Origin: Oenanthe sinensis
Lineage: Eukaryota; Streptophyta; Magnoliopsida; Apiales; Apiaceae
Assembly (NCBI GenBank): GCA_028671895.1
Contig: CM053803.1
Coordinates: 48,234,786 to 48,298,785, forward strand
Reading direction: 5' to 3'
DNA: 64,000 nucleotides
Under the pieces are notes generated by a model. The model was not told where the DNA came from. It worked only from the letters and a program-made list of their open reading frames with translations, and searched no databases. Positions 34,401 to 47,168 of this stretch are shown one piece after another. Made by a program: the position numbers and the translations under genes. Within the stretch, counting starts at the first letter, position 1. Each line of letters starts with the position of its first letter.

Positions 34401-37400
34401 GAAGTATTTCATTCAGCTTAAAAAATAACTACTACAAAGTTCAGTTATTTATTAGGATCATTCAAACACATTTGACTTGACTAACTAATTAGAACATTGT
34501 TATTTTTATAACTCACTAATTAAACTAAGTATATATACAGCTAAGTAAGCTGACCCTGACAAACACTGGATTTTTTTACTGCTTGAATGAGGTTTGCATT
34601 TGAAGTCTGAACATTACAAAGCCTCACAATCTCACTATTCCCCCTTGAGTTTGAAGTTATAAAACAGCATTTGATTTTGATTCCTCATTAGTAATGCCGA
34701 TTGCTTATTACATATTTCAAATAGGTTTATCACATCCTGAAAGAGTAGCAAATTCTTGAATTATACTAATAACAATTTCAGATTGGTTTTTTTCCTAATA
34801 GATAAATCTGATCCACTGGATTTGTGATATTTTATTATTGAATTCTATGATGGTTCCACTACATGCAAGAATTTAAGAACTCTGTTGCTTGTATCACGTA
34901 TTGTTACTTATCATTTCATATTTAATCTGAATTCTTATGCACCATTATCTTCTTTGTTTAGTTATACCAGCTTATGGAAGCTATAATTAGGACTGAAACG
35001 ATTGAAACATCCTCTCTGGTAAATTTTCCACCCGGCATATTATTTCAGTTTACATGTATCTGTCCCTCATTTTCTTTTGACTGCAGGAAGTAAGGAGGAT
35101 TGATGGAAGATGGTGTATAAAATCAGAAACCGAACTGCAAAGAAACATCGAGGGTCTGTTGCTTTCAAGGTGATTTAAAATTCACATGTTTTGCATTATT
35201 ATTTTTTTGCTTTAATTTTTGTGGATATATATGTTATTTTTCAGTCAGATTTTTGGAGTACATTTTGTTTAAATATATGATGAATCTTTACTCTGAGTGA
35301 AACATTTTAAAAGGTATGATATGCTGTTGTAGTGGTTCAGGTGCAGAAATCATCATGGAGCCTCTCTCTGCTGTGCCATTAAATGATGAATTGCAACAAG
35401 CAAAGGAGTCTGTATTAAAGGCCGAGGCAGAAGTGCTGCTAAGGATAACACAGAAGGTTTTTTTTTCTGTTTTTTAGTTATATTAATTCCTTGTAGCTGT
35501 AAATCACTTTTCCATAACGTCTCTTTTATCTGACTCAGATTCAAGTGGATCTTGATGATATTGAAAATCTGTTTAAGGATATCATTCAACTAGATGTGGT
35601 AGGTACCACTAGTGGGACTAAGATTTCTATATTGATATGTCTTCAGTTTGTTGTCCTTGAATTGCATTTTATCTTAGTAAGTCACTATCATTGTGTTTCA
35701 CCTCTAAATTAATTTTCTGCACTTCATAAATTAGATAAATGCTCGGGCAACTTATAGTCTTTCATTCGGAGGCACATGTCCGGATCTATATTATCCAAAT
35801 GACAAGAGTGTGAAAGAATTATCGGGAGATGATATTGCAAAAGCATCACACCCCACTCAAATGAAATGGAATTTGTATCTTCCAAAAGCTTTTCATCCTT
35901 TACTTCTTCAACAGCATCAGCAGAATCTGCAAAAAGCCACAAAAGATGTCAATGATGCTAAAGCTGTAAGTTGCACACTCGGATGGGCATAAGTTGCATT
36001 CTTATTACTGTCACATAATCTGCAATCTTGCTAAAAAAATATAAATAAAGATGGTTTGACTTGAAGTGTCTTTATCTTGGATTTAACCTATCACTTGTCT
36101 ATTTCCTTGCTGATGTTTTTTTTCAGGGGGGAGGGGTATAAATAGGGGTGAGGATGCTTGCTACTTTTACTTAGATTAGATTTGTCAATCATGGCAAACT
36201 ATGTCAGTATCCCAGCACCGCGACTTTCTGTACTGCATTAATTTGTTAGAAGTAGTTTGCAATTCTCTTGCATCTATGTGAGTGCCATTGTCATCCAGGC
36301 AAGAATAAATTGGCCAGACTTAAAATTGTATAGAAACAGATATTCACTGTCGAATTTTTAGATGCAGAAACTATATGCACAAGTAGTATCTATATTGTAA
36401 TAGTCAATGAGATACATTCATGTTCCTGTAATAAGCATTCCATGTTGCATCGACATCAGTTCCTTAACTTTTTATAGATTCTGTTTTGTCTTCTGCATAT
36501 TTCTTCAGGAAATTAGGAGGAGGAAACAGCAAGGAGGAAATGTTTACCAAACAGAAGAAGATATAAGTCTTTCGTCCTTGCAATCACATGTAACCACTTG
36601 AAGTAGTAGGTTTAACCTGATAATAGAATTCAGCATGCATGAATTTGTTAAATGTTCTCTCATTGGTAATTTTTTGTAATAATTCTCTTAGGTAGCAATG
36701 GTGGAACAAGGTAAACCTGTCCCAGTTGATATATTTGTTGCTAGAACAACTAGAGTCGTGGTGATTACTGGCCCCAATACTGGGGGTAAAACCATTTGCC
36801 TAAAAACAGTTGGGTTGGCTGCAATTATGGCAAAATCAGGTTGGTAACTGTCTTATCTATTCTACTCGGATGTCTGTAAAACTTAAAAGTTCATTATAAT
36901 TGTGTGAAGTGGTAGAAAAAGTTTGTAGGAAAGATATTAGCTCTGTTACGTTAGCTATCTTTTCTTTTGTAGGTCGAAGGACATCTACTAGAGATAATTA
37001 TTAAGGAATGAATAAATTAAAGTAAGAACAAGTAGCAAGTTCTGTACATGGCAGAACACTTATTTATTGAATGGAAGATAATCAGTGCTGTGATTGCCTA
37101 GAATGATCTGGCATCATTGGGTTTTTTTCCTGTACCAAGTGTATCATATTACACATATTTACAACCACTTCCATGACTAGGTCCCGTAATGATATTAAGT
37201 TTATTGCTACTAAGTTTTCTCATGGGAAAACTATCTGTTTTTCTTAAACTCATAATAGTGTTTGCATTGCAGGACTTTATGTATTATCATCTGGGCCAGT
37301 AAAGATCCCTTGGTTTGATTTTGTATTTGCTGATATCGGTGATGAGCAGTCCTTGTCCCAATCTTTGTCTACTTTTTCTGGACATTTGAAGCAAACTAGT

Positions 37401-40400
37401 GTATGTCACTTGAATATTTTAATAAATATTGCATGACTTTGACAATAGTCATGAAGTTGGCCTGCTTTGCTTTAAAAGAATATTTATCATACTATGTTGG
37501 GAAATGATATTTTTGCTTCGAGATCTCTCCTATTACAAAACTATCAATCACAGGGCTTTCTGTGAAGATAATTTAATATTTAATCTTTCTTCATAGTTCA
37601 ATGTAGTACTTGTCATTTCTGCCAGTGGCAGGCGCAGGATGATATGATGAGGGGGGCCAAAAAAAAACATTGAGCATTTTTTTCTTATTAGTTTACACAA
37701 TCAAGATATATTTTAAATAAAGAATAAGTAATAGTAGAGCAGAAATAATATGGAGAACGTAGCTTTTGAAACCAAGCTGCCAATTCAGGTTTACCAATGT
37801 ACTTGATATATAAGCATATATACACACTAGAAATCTTTTCTTTCTTTTTTTTTTGGGGGGGGGGGGAGACCAAGGCCACCCATGGCCATAGCCTAGGTTG
37901 GAAATCTGGCCCGGATATTGCTATAAAGATCAGACTAACTTGCTGTTATAAGATGTGAAGTAACTGCATGTAATAAAAACAGTGTTAAGTATTAGCATTA
38001 ACCTCAAGGTAGATGGAAAACACTTTCAATATTAATTTTGCTTCATTTACTGTGCCATTCTGTCGTGTTATCATTACAGAAAAATTCTGTCATATCAGGC
38101 AGGGTAATATCTACAAGTCATCTCTTATGTCCTAGTTCTAGTAAATTTTAAGGCTTGTGAGTGTCCTGTTTCAGTGGCCCTCCATGATAATGTGTATATG
38201 CCACACACCTAGAATAAAAGACTGCCTTGGCAAATTGTGACATTCTAGTCATTACTGATGATTTCTTTCTTTTTCTTCATCAAATTCTGCAGGAGATTCT
38301 ATCGCATTCAACAAACAGGTCTTTAGTGCTTTTGGATGAAGTATGTATACGGGCTTCAGTGATCAGTTTTCTTTCTGTTACATTAGTTCTAAAAATCTGT
38401 CTATATGTATACGATAATTTTTGACGAGGACAAGAATTTAATATATGCTAAAACTAAAATTTTCAATATGGAATGTGCAATACTAAATGTTTGTGCTCAA
38501 CTTTTAGGTTGGTGCAGGAACGAACCCCTTGGAAGGAGCTGCTCTGGGAATGTCACTGCTTGAATCATTTTCTATATCTGGTTCTCTATTGACCATAGCT
38601 ACAACACATCACGGGGAACTAAAAACTCTAAAATACAGGTAGCGAATCACTTGTGCATTTAATCCTTTGAAGCTGCATATCTTCGTTTGAAGCCGTGAGC
38701 TGATTTTTAGTTTGTTACGAGATTTTGTATTAAACAGCAATGATGCTTTTGAGAATGCATGCATGGAATTTGATGATGTGAACCTGAAGCCGACCTATAA
38801 AATTCTTTGGGGAGTACCAGGTTTTCCTCACACATCTGTTGCAACCTTATACTATGATCTTTACCTTATTCTACTCTGTAATACAGTAGATAGGAACAAT
38901 TTGGAGTATCTTTGTACTAGTATTTTTTTAATTCATTGCATGGCCTTTCATTGTCTCCGAAAATTCTTTAATCTAGCTCAGGTTTCTCTAGTTAGTATAC
39001 AGAAGGCAGAATAATCTAAATATTCATTCACTGTCTAGTCCATTTGTCCATGTATAATTGTAAATGTGTATGAGAATGTACCAGGTTTTGTGGAGAGTTT
39101 TAAGCAATTTTTTTCTGCACTATTGAACATCTTTTGTGTCTTTTTGTTATGGTCACATTGTATTACCTTCTATTAGAGTTGCCTTTTGTTCAATACGGAG
39201 TACTAACTACTAATATGCATGACCAAAATAACATATCTTCTGATGTAGGACGTTCGAATGCAATAAATATAGCTGAAAGGCTAGGACTCCCTGACTTAAT
39301 CTTGGATGATGCTCGAGGACGCTATGGGCCTGCTAGTGTCGAGATCAATGAGGTAACCTGCTTAACCATGCGCTTATGCAAGTATTTATTTAAAATATAT
39401 TAGAAAAATAGAAACAAATGTTATAAACTATATCCAGAGGTTTTTTCAGGATTTATCTGCAGAGTTAACTGTTATATAACTTGAAAACCTATGGTTGAAT
39501 GTCTATTCCTCTAATGTAATTGACCAAGATATCGAATTTCTATAGTACATGTTAAGATTGAAAAAAAAGGGCAGATATATTATACAAATCTTGGGTCCTG
39601 AGAAATATTGAATGTGCTCTTATAATGTCATTTATATAATCTTTGCAGATGATGATACTCCTGACACAAATTAATAGATTATTGCTTGTTTCGACTGTTG
39701 TTTTGAACTCTATTCAGATCACTAAACTAATAAGTCATTTTATGTATCATCAAATGCAGGCAATAGTTGATATGGAAAAGTTTAAGCAGAATTTTCATGA
39801 GCATGTTCATGAATCCCAACATTACCTGATGTGGGTATCTTCTATTCAATAGTTATGAATTATGATTTTCTGTTTGGCCTATGATTGTCAAGTAGTGATT
39901 TCTTCCTTCCAAGCACTCGTTACTTCTCATATACTTGCTTGTTTTCATTGTTATCATTTTTACCGCACATCTTGATATATCTATAGCCTCGAACACCAGC
40001 TATGGCTCATGAATCAGACAAGTTTAAGCTCAGCTTGCAAACAAATCTTGAGCTCAGATCAATTACAAATAAATCTTGAATATAGCGTGTTTACATGGAT
40101 TATGGACTTTGCTTTACTCAAGCAAAGGATCTTAATTTACTGAGTTTGAACTTATATGAGCTCTGAAACAGTTTCATATATGGTAGTAAGCTCATGGAAT
40201 TCAAGTTGTCTCAAACATGCATCTGGAAGCTTGGTTCAAGCTTGTTTAATGTTTAAGCTACTAATGAAAAGATGAACTGGAATTCTAACAATGAAGCTCG
40301 ACTAGACTTCGTTAGACTTACGATTCTTCAGGCTAATGTCTATTGTTACTATCGTATAAGGGAAGTGTGATATTGGTCATCTTGATAAGAAGAAATGAGT

Positions 40401-41426
40401 AAAAGTATAATCTAAATGTGACATGATCCTGTTCAAAAGAAGAAATGAATATAAGTAGATGTAATATTTCCGTTATATTAGAATCTGCTCTTTACCTTGT
40501 AATTGCCCTATATTTTAAACTTGTTATTTTCTCAGTATCAGCCTAAATAACTTTAGAACATTGATGTATTTTCCAGAACATAACTAAAAATTCGGTTTTA
40601 GGCTCGCAAGAGATCTGCATGAAAGACTTCTAGTGGCAAGAAGGAAAGTCGTAGAACATGGCATTAACGAAAAACATAGACAGATGCAAGAAATTTCCCA
40701 GTCAGCAGCAGTAGCACGTTCTACTCTTCACAAGAAGCTGAGACAATATCGGGCAACTCCAGCCCAATTGTCCAGAATTACCACCACAGAGATCAGTCAA
40801 GGTGTAAAAGCAGAAATTGGAACTTCTATTACAACTAATGCTGTTTCATTTGGTAACAGAAAGCAAGCACCATCAGGTATCACTATCATAATGCTTGTGG
40901 TATCGTGTTTTTTCCCCTAAATCTTGTGGTATCGTGTTATGCTTACCTACTTTTTAGAAAATAACCTTTATGTTGGGTTTGGTTGGAAAAAGCTGAAAGG
41001 GGAACTATAATGAGTTTTGAGGCCTTTTCGTTCAAAGTTGTGTGCCGTATTCATTCCTACACTTATTCTATTCTTGCTATAATATTCCCTTGGTTTCATA
41101 TAGCTTAACTTATTTTGTTATTATAGTCCATATTTTACACAAATTTCATAATATTAAACAAGTCTCCATGTTTCTAATCTATTATCTCTTCACGGCCTTG
41201 AAATTCTTATGCTCGTGATTTATTATATCTTTTGTATATTGATCATGCACTTGTCTGCAAATTTGCAGGAAAGAAACAAGAGCTACCGAAGGTTGGTGAC
41301 ATGGTCCACGTTCGTTCTCTTAAAAAGAAAGCAAGAGTTTTAAAAATAGAGCTATCTAAAGGAGAACTTGTAGTTCAATCCGGTATTATGAAGCTGAAGT
41401 TGAAACTGGACGATATAGTGAACTAG
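31459..41426 (+). CDS. MutS2-type ATPase, plastid-targeted, 20 exons, no Smr domain
   Basis: Exons: 31459-31770, 31865-31990, 33267-33434, 33523-33606, 33902-33952, 34962-35018, 35087-35169, 35333-35456, 35539-35598, 35735-35965, 36509-36589, 36692-36839, 37273-37400, 38293-38340, 38508-38638, 38738-38820, 39249-39352, 39760-39830, 40602-40876, 41269-41426; all introns GT-AG and in phase, 840 residues. The Ser/Phe-rich, acid-poor leader suggests a plastid transit peptide. Core and lever regions (SLRLLQWDKL, EPLSAVPLNDELQQA, LDVINARATYS) are followed by the ABC ATPase: Walker A GPNTGGKT, signature STFSGHL, Walker B LVLLDEVGAGTNPLE and H-loop TTHHGELK. The PKVGDMVHVRSLKKKARVL linker ends at LDDIVN, just where the Smr nuclease domain starts in bacterial MutS2. 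Bacterial MutS2 acts on recombination intermediates and collided ribosomes; the plant role is less clear. Confidence 0.93.
37621..37905. repeat. Small insertion-like element in MutS2 intron 13
   Basis: GCCAGTGGCAGGCGCAGGAT at the left, long A and G homopolymers inside (GGGGGGCCAAAAAAAA; a run of G near 37855), and a GGCC-rich right side (CCATGGCCATAGCC). This resembles common plant dispersed repeats whose ends read AGTGGCGGAGCCAGGA. Borders and class are uncertain. Confidence 0.4.
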
Positions 41427-41649
41427 TGAATTAGGTTTTCTGCTAGAGCATGAAGTTATATGTAAGTTTTCCGTCTCAAACATTATAATTATACAATTTT
41501 TCGACTAATGCCTATATGCACTGCTACACCTAATACATACATAATTGATTATATTACTTTGGTGTTGACTTCTATATAAATAAATTTGTATGGGTGAAGT
41601 TGAGGCCTGGATTATGTCAATTACAGATTTCATAATGCATCTTGATAGT
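41427..41649 (+). other. MutS2 3' flank
   Basis: Presumed 3' UTR with TATATAAATAAATTTG-type sequence near 41573 that may serve polyadenylation. Nothing else seen. Confidence 0.35.
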
Positions 41650-42030
41650 TTAGGCTCGCCTACTTGTTTGTAAAGTCAATTTTGTTGAAGCATTATTCAA
41701 TGAATTGTCTGACAATAGTTCACTATTTATATATTTTCTTATAATTGTTCATTTGCTATTTTACTGTTTTACATGGAGGCTCCTATTATCTATATTTTTG
41801 GGTCATAATTTCAGAGGATTTAGCTAGCTCATGTTCTAGTTTCTATATTCATCAAGATCAAATTATTAATGAGATTAATATCATGTATTAGGAACCTCTC
41901 AGAACCAAGTTTTTTCTTACTTTCCTGCAGGTTAAAATTTCAAGACAAAGTACTCAATTGCTCATGTGGCAGAAACACTTCATTGCCCACTTCACTTCAT
42001 GGGATAACTTTTTGGTGTTGGAATTTTAAT
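41650..42030. repeat. Downstream copy of sequence flanking MutS2
   Basis: GTCAATTTTGTTGAAGCA at about 41676 and subsequent blocks up to TTTTTGGTGTTGGAA (about 42010) follow the same order as 30720-31360. It is non-coding and in the same orientation as the upstream copy. Confidence 0.6.
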
Positions 42031-43294
42031 GGTATTTATTGCTAGTCATCGTCTATGCTGACAGATCAAGGACCCTACCTAGTGGTTCTACGAAGGTGCA
42101 AGATCTTTCTTAATGCTTGCAGTTGCTGCTTAAATTCGGGCTCTATCTTTAGTAGTTTCTTGGTTCTATATGTTGAAACAAACTGTTGAAAATCAACAAA
42201 TCTACAAGATAAAGCGGAATCTGTTCAAGTGTTTTACCATTACCGTTATACTTTTTTAATGTTTTCTAAGAATCACCCGGGCTCTTCACCTGTGTATACG
42301 CATTTTGTAAATGTTTTACCTTGTTATCTTCTTAGTGCAATGTATATAATGTTTGTTTGATTTATCTTTTCTTCATTGATTCATAGAAGATTCGTTGGTG
42401 TTGTTGCAGTTGACCTATGAAAATAGGTGAAACTCGTCAAAAGTTAGGTATATTGTTATAGTAGTTTTTCTTTTATGCAACTCTCTTCTGGTCATCATAT
42501 GGAAACTTATGATATACGATACTTCGACAAGGAAATGAAAAAAATGAGTTATGGGAATCCGTACTAGAAAAGATATCTAGGTGTAGAGTAATACTCCTGC
42601 AGAGGATATGAATTGTGGAGGAAATAACATAGCGTAGTAATTAAGGCTTTATTTCTTGTATCTCATACGTAAATTGCAAGTTGGAAATCATTTATAAGTT
42701 TATTAAGAAATAAAAATTACTTTTTACCATTAAATAACAAAACTAGAGAAGTTTGTTTTTTAAGAGAAGTCAAAGGATTAATACCGAGGCAGCTTATTTC
42801 TGATTAATAAACAGAAGGAATGAGAAACTTATGTTAGGGAAGATTGGCATGCTTAAAGGTCATTTGCCTGTTGACTGACTAGAGATAACTTACAAACTAA
42901 CTACAGATAACAAATGCAGTAGGCATTTTGTTGTACTCCATTGCAACAGAATATATATCTCATTCAGTGTAGGGAAATAATATTAGTGACATGATTGCGC
43001 CCAAGGAGAACCAGATTACTGACTCTATATTGACAAACTAAAATATTGTTTATTTCAACCACTAAAATATCTATTTTAAGGTTCCTATTATATCCCAGAG
43101 GGAAAAGGCTAAATTACAAACTTCAACTCTCTCAGAAAATAATAAATTGACACAACTCTATCTTCTTCTTTTTTCTTAATTAAACTGTAGCTATTTGAAA
43201 ACAATATCCTAAGAATTTAACTGTGACAATCCTAATTACTGAAATTGTAATAAAACTGTAGACATGTGATGGAGAAACTTGAATACATGACTGC
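42031..43294. other. Convergent intergenic region between MutS2 and BIN4
   Basis: The two genes point at each other across this stretch. It holds no further gene that I can support and no clear transposon. Polyadenylation signals for both should lie at its edges. Confidence 0.45.
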
Positions 43295-46200
43295 TCATTT
43301 CTTGGCCTTCATTTTCTTCGTGGCTTGCACTTTCTTCTTTGGTTTCTTCGGAGGCTTTCCTCCCACAGATTTACCCTTTTTGCGTCCTAAAGCCTGAATC
43401 CAAAGCTCAGAATAAGGAACGACAACAAAAGACATGTACAATCAGTATAAAAACATACCAGTAACAACCCAAATATACTTAATAAGTTAGTTAAACATAC
43501 TGGTTTCCTCTCAGCATTGCCGTTCCCTTTTGCATTTTGTCGTTCCTCTGCACCTTCAATTTGATCATTTTGATTGGTAGTAGCTTTAGGCAAATCTTCA
43601 GCCTCGTCTTCTGAACCAAATGAAAAACCCTCCAATGTTCCTAGCCATGACGACAGAATATGAGAATAAACACACATCTATACAGATAGCTAAACTTCTT
43701 AAATGTTGATATATGTACCACATTAGAGCTCAAATATGTCTTACCTTCAACCATGGTTTCAGCCTCATAAACGTTAGACTGTGGTGTCAGCTGAATGAAA
43801 TCGTTCATAATTGCCTCTATCTATTATAAAAAGAGTTACTGGTGTCAAAGTCAACTTAAGAAGTAGGAAAGTTGAAGTCATAACAACTAACACACAAGTA
43901 AAGAAGAACAAACCTTAGCTTCTGACTGACCAAAGCTAACCTGAACAAATGAGAACTTTGAGAAAACACAACTAAAAACGGATATTTAATATATATATAG
44001 ACACACACACACACACACACACAGAGGGAGAGAGAGGGAAGGGAGGGAGGGAGGGAGGGATTAAATTGTAGGCTCAGATTGAAAGAATTACGTACAACGC
44101 AAAATGTCCGTGAAGGTACTATGGTGGTCTTATATATGGTTCCTGAAATATACACCAGTCAGATAAAAATTAACACAGTACCAGCATAAATAGCCAGACA
44201 TGAGACATCAAATCGATTTTTTCAATTTGAACTGGGGAGTTTAACTGCTCGTTGCGAAATTCTTTCCTTTCCAAAAATAAAATCAGAATAACCGTTGTTG
44301 GAACTTGGAAATTTAAGCATAAGGCGCTTCGTGGGGAATGAACTCATAAAATGTGATATATGTTGCATGGGTTAATTAGTTTTTTCCATCAAAAAGCTGA
44401 TCCGTGGCTCTATCCGACCCATACATAACAATCAAACGTTTTAGTAGAAAGAAATGCTTGCCTTTCAAATCCAGTAGCATGTCCTGATTATCTGTTATAA
44501 CCACACGACCAACAGCACCTACATCACCACTTAGATCAATGGATTCATCTTCACACTCTACAAGCGCCTGCAAAAAACAGAAAAATATAGACAATAACGT
44601 AACAAGTTACATTGAGGAGTAGAAAACTTATTATCAGAAAAAGGGGAGGGGGAGAGATAAAAAACTGTAGTTCAGACAGAAATTTATCAAAAAATTGGTT
44701 TGACAGTCATCCTTTATATAGAAGTCCTTCATACCATCTGCCAGAGAGTGAGTAGGTGAGGGGCTAAAATAACATCATAAGTTGTGAAACATTTTTTTTT
44801 ATGCATCACGAAATTGCAGTAATAGAAATATATTAATCTAAAAAGTATAACTTGACCAACTGCTCTTGCCTTTGAGCGCTGGACTTTCTCAGGGAGTACC
44901 AAGGGTAAACTTGAAGACGAGACCTGCAATTCATATACACACATATGATATATATACATATATATATATATATAAAACCTCTCTGAGAGAGAGAGGTTCA
45001 CCATGCAATAAGTATTCAAGTAATATAAGACCAGGTGCTAGAATTCTTACATAAGGTCCAGCAGGCTTGGCAGATATTACTTCCTCTGGAACATCCATGT
45101 CATCATAATTCTCTGCATCACATCAGAGAAACATAAAAAATTGAAGTAAGAAAATCATCCAGCTCAAAGTAGCCTCAAACTATCAATTGACACAAATAAA
45201 TAAATTAACGAACATCCAAGAATTCTAGCGACTCATTCCTCAACTAATTTTACACCGCTTTATTTGCACTTCAAAGCATTTCTGTAACCATACACACACA
45301 TATCTACATAATACACATGTCCAGGCCCCTTGGTACCTCCTTTTGCATGGTCGTCTAATTTCTTCTTCTTAGTGGATAACTGATCCTCTGTTTTCTTCTT
45401 TATCGGAGACTTCTGCTTAGAGGCTTCTTTTAGTGATTCTTCAAGGACTGTGACATTGTCCTTCTCATTATCTGAATACTGAGGAATTTCCTGTCTCAAC
45501 ACTTCTTTCGGATGGACGTCATTGTGTTTCCTTACAGGACTAGCTTCAGGATTAGACTCAGAATCTGCTAGCAACATCCAAACCGAATTACTCTGTTCCT
45601 GTTCAAATAGGTTCAGTTGTAGATTTATTTATTGTCATAACTCATAAGTTTGGAAAATATAAGAACTTGTTTTATAGATAATGTTAAATACTCTAAATCA
45701 TACCTCCACTAATTTATAGACATTAAACAGACTGAGCGAACATAAATAAATAACTTCAGAAGACCAAATGGTAACAAATTAAGGTTGACCAATTTCTTGC
45801 CAATAAACATAGGTAGCATATACAAGGACTACTAGAAATCGTCCTATGAGAATCTTGCATCTCTTGGATTTCATTTGGAAGTTGTTTTATATAAGCTCAA
45901 CAAAGTTGTGAATGTATCATGAGAAAACTATAAGGGCATCGACAGTAGGACCAAAACCCTTGTTACAAACCTTGAATATTTTCTCTCAATAATAAACCAG
46001 AAGACGCAGTCTCTTCTATTTTCTTTGTGATCATTAAATACAATTTTACAAAGCTTTGCCACTTGTAACCATTTCAAATTCACCCCGTTTAAAATTTCAA
46101 TATGCAGAATGTCCGCCACTCTTATCTATAGGATCTTCAAAACAACTACATCCAATCAAACCCCCAAAAGAACTGCTTAACAAAATAGAAGTACTCTAAT

Positions 46201-47004
46201 AAAAAAACAAGTATTCATTTCTATACTTCTTTAGCATACATCCATACAGTAGTAACTAGTAAGTAGTATAATTTTGATACTTGAAATAAAAACGAAGGGC
46301 ATGAACATATTAGTAGTTGCTGCCTCAATTGAAGCACAAAGCGAGACCTAGTGCACTTGCAGCTACATGGATGTGAAACCATCAAACTATAGTAATGCAC
46401 TGTGCGTGGTGTGGTATTTTATGAGGACGAGATCTATAGTATACATTTAAAGGCATAAAGCATTACAAGTAGATGTAAATGCGGGTACGTCTTACATCCG
46501 TTTTGGCAGACTTGTTAGATGTTTTTTGCTTTGCATTTTTGGCAACGCCTTTTTTCCCTGCATAATTAGCAAACACATGCATAATATGAAAATAAAGGTG
46601 AATTTAAGCATGAAGATGCGGGAGTATGAAAATGGCACTACCGGAGGTAGAAGTCTGATTCTCTCGTTTCCGCTTTTTGTCAAGTGTGGAGTTGCGTGTT
46701 GGCTTATTTTCCGCAGAGGCATACATTTGGTGTAGAGGCAATTCATCATCATCATCATCATGGTCATGGTCAATATCAATTTCGTTTCCATTGTCAGATA
46801 AAGACAAGTCGGAAGGGGAGGACAAGGCCAAGGCTGATGATTTAGTTGGTGTCTACAATTACAAACCACAACCCAACAACTTTAGCAGTAGCAATACAAA
46901 ACATATAACACACACATTCAATGTAAGTAGTAACATAGGGGGTGGGTGGGTACCTGGAAAGATCGAAGCCAATCTGGAGAATCGTCTCCGGAGTTATTTC
47001 CCAT
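43295..47004 (-). CDS. BIN4: BIN4/MIDGET-like DNA-binding component of plant topoisomerase VI, 12 exons
   Basis: Minus-strand exons: 46954-47004, 46642-46852, 46496-46557, 45337-45598, 45051-45112, 44870-44923, 44462-44567, 44096-44142, 43914-43940, 43745-43820, 43501-43640, 43295-43393; 398 residues, all in phase. The start MGNNSGDDSPDWLRSFQ, a variable charged middle (DHDHDDDDDE, KKKTEDQLSTKKKK), the conserved core (SSSSLPLVLPEKVQRSK, LVECEDESIDLSGDVGAVGR, TIYKTTIVPSRTFCVV, FGQSEAKIEAIMNDFIQLTP) and the Lys-rich AT-hook-like tail (GRKKGKSVGGKPPKKPKKK) fit plant BIN4. In Arabidopsis this nuclear protein is needed with topoisomerase VI for endoreduplication and cell growth. Introns 6 and 7 appear to use GC donors. 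The variable middle makes individual exon edges there less certain than the core. Confidence 0.85.
44001..44061. repeat. AC microsatellite and GGGA array in a BIN4 intron
   Basis: About eleven AC units run into AGAG/GGGA units (four or more exact GGAG repeats). It lies in BIN4 intron 8 close to the exon 8 donor. Confidence 0.85.
45900..46140. repeat. Possible MITE in BIN4 intron 3
   Basis: GGGCATCGACAGTAGGACC at about 45934 resembles the GGGCATCTCCA-type ends of several plant MITEs, and CTTATCTATAGGATC follows at about 46120. No matching opposite end was found, so it may be truncated or coincidental. Confidence 0.25.
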
Positions 47005-47168
47005 TGAAATTACAAATAAACGAAATTGATTGATTGAATGATTGATTGATTGTCTATAGAGGTAATTTCAATTTGAAACCCTAATACTAAGTGAAATTGA
47101 AGCAGCAGCAGCAGGTAGAGTAGGCTGTAGCTGCTGAGTGCTGCTTGGCTGCTACTAATAAACTATAC
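47005..47168 (-). other. BIN4 5' flank and leader
   Basis: About 160 bases between the BIN4 ATG and the foldback element, with a GCAGCAGCAGCAGG triplet run. The element therefore sits very close to the likely transcription start and within the promoter. Confidence 0.5.

Noticed and set aside
38712..39014. 100-residue ORF in the MutS2 region
   Set aside because: Only 38738-38820 is an exon; the remainder is intron read-through.
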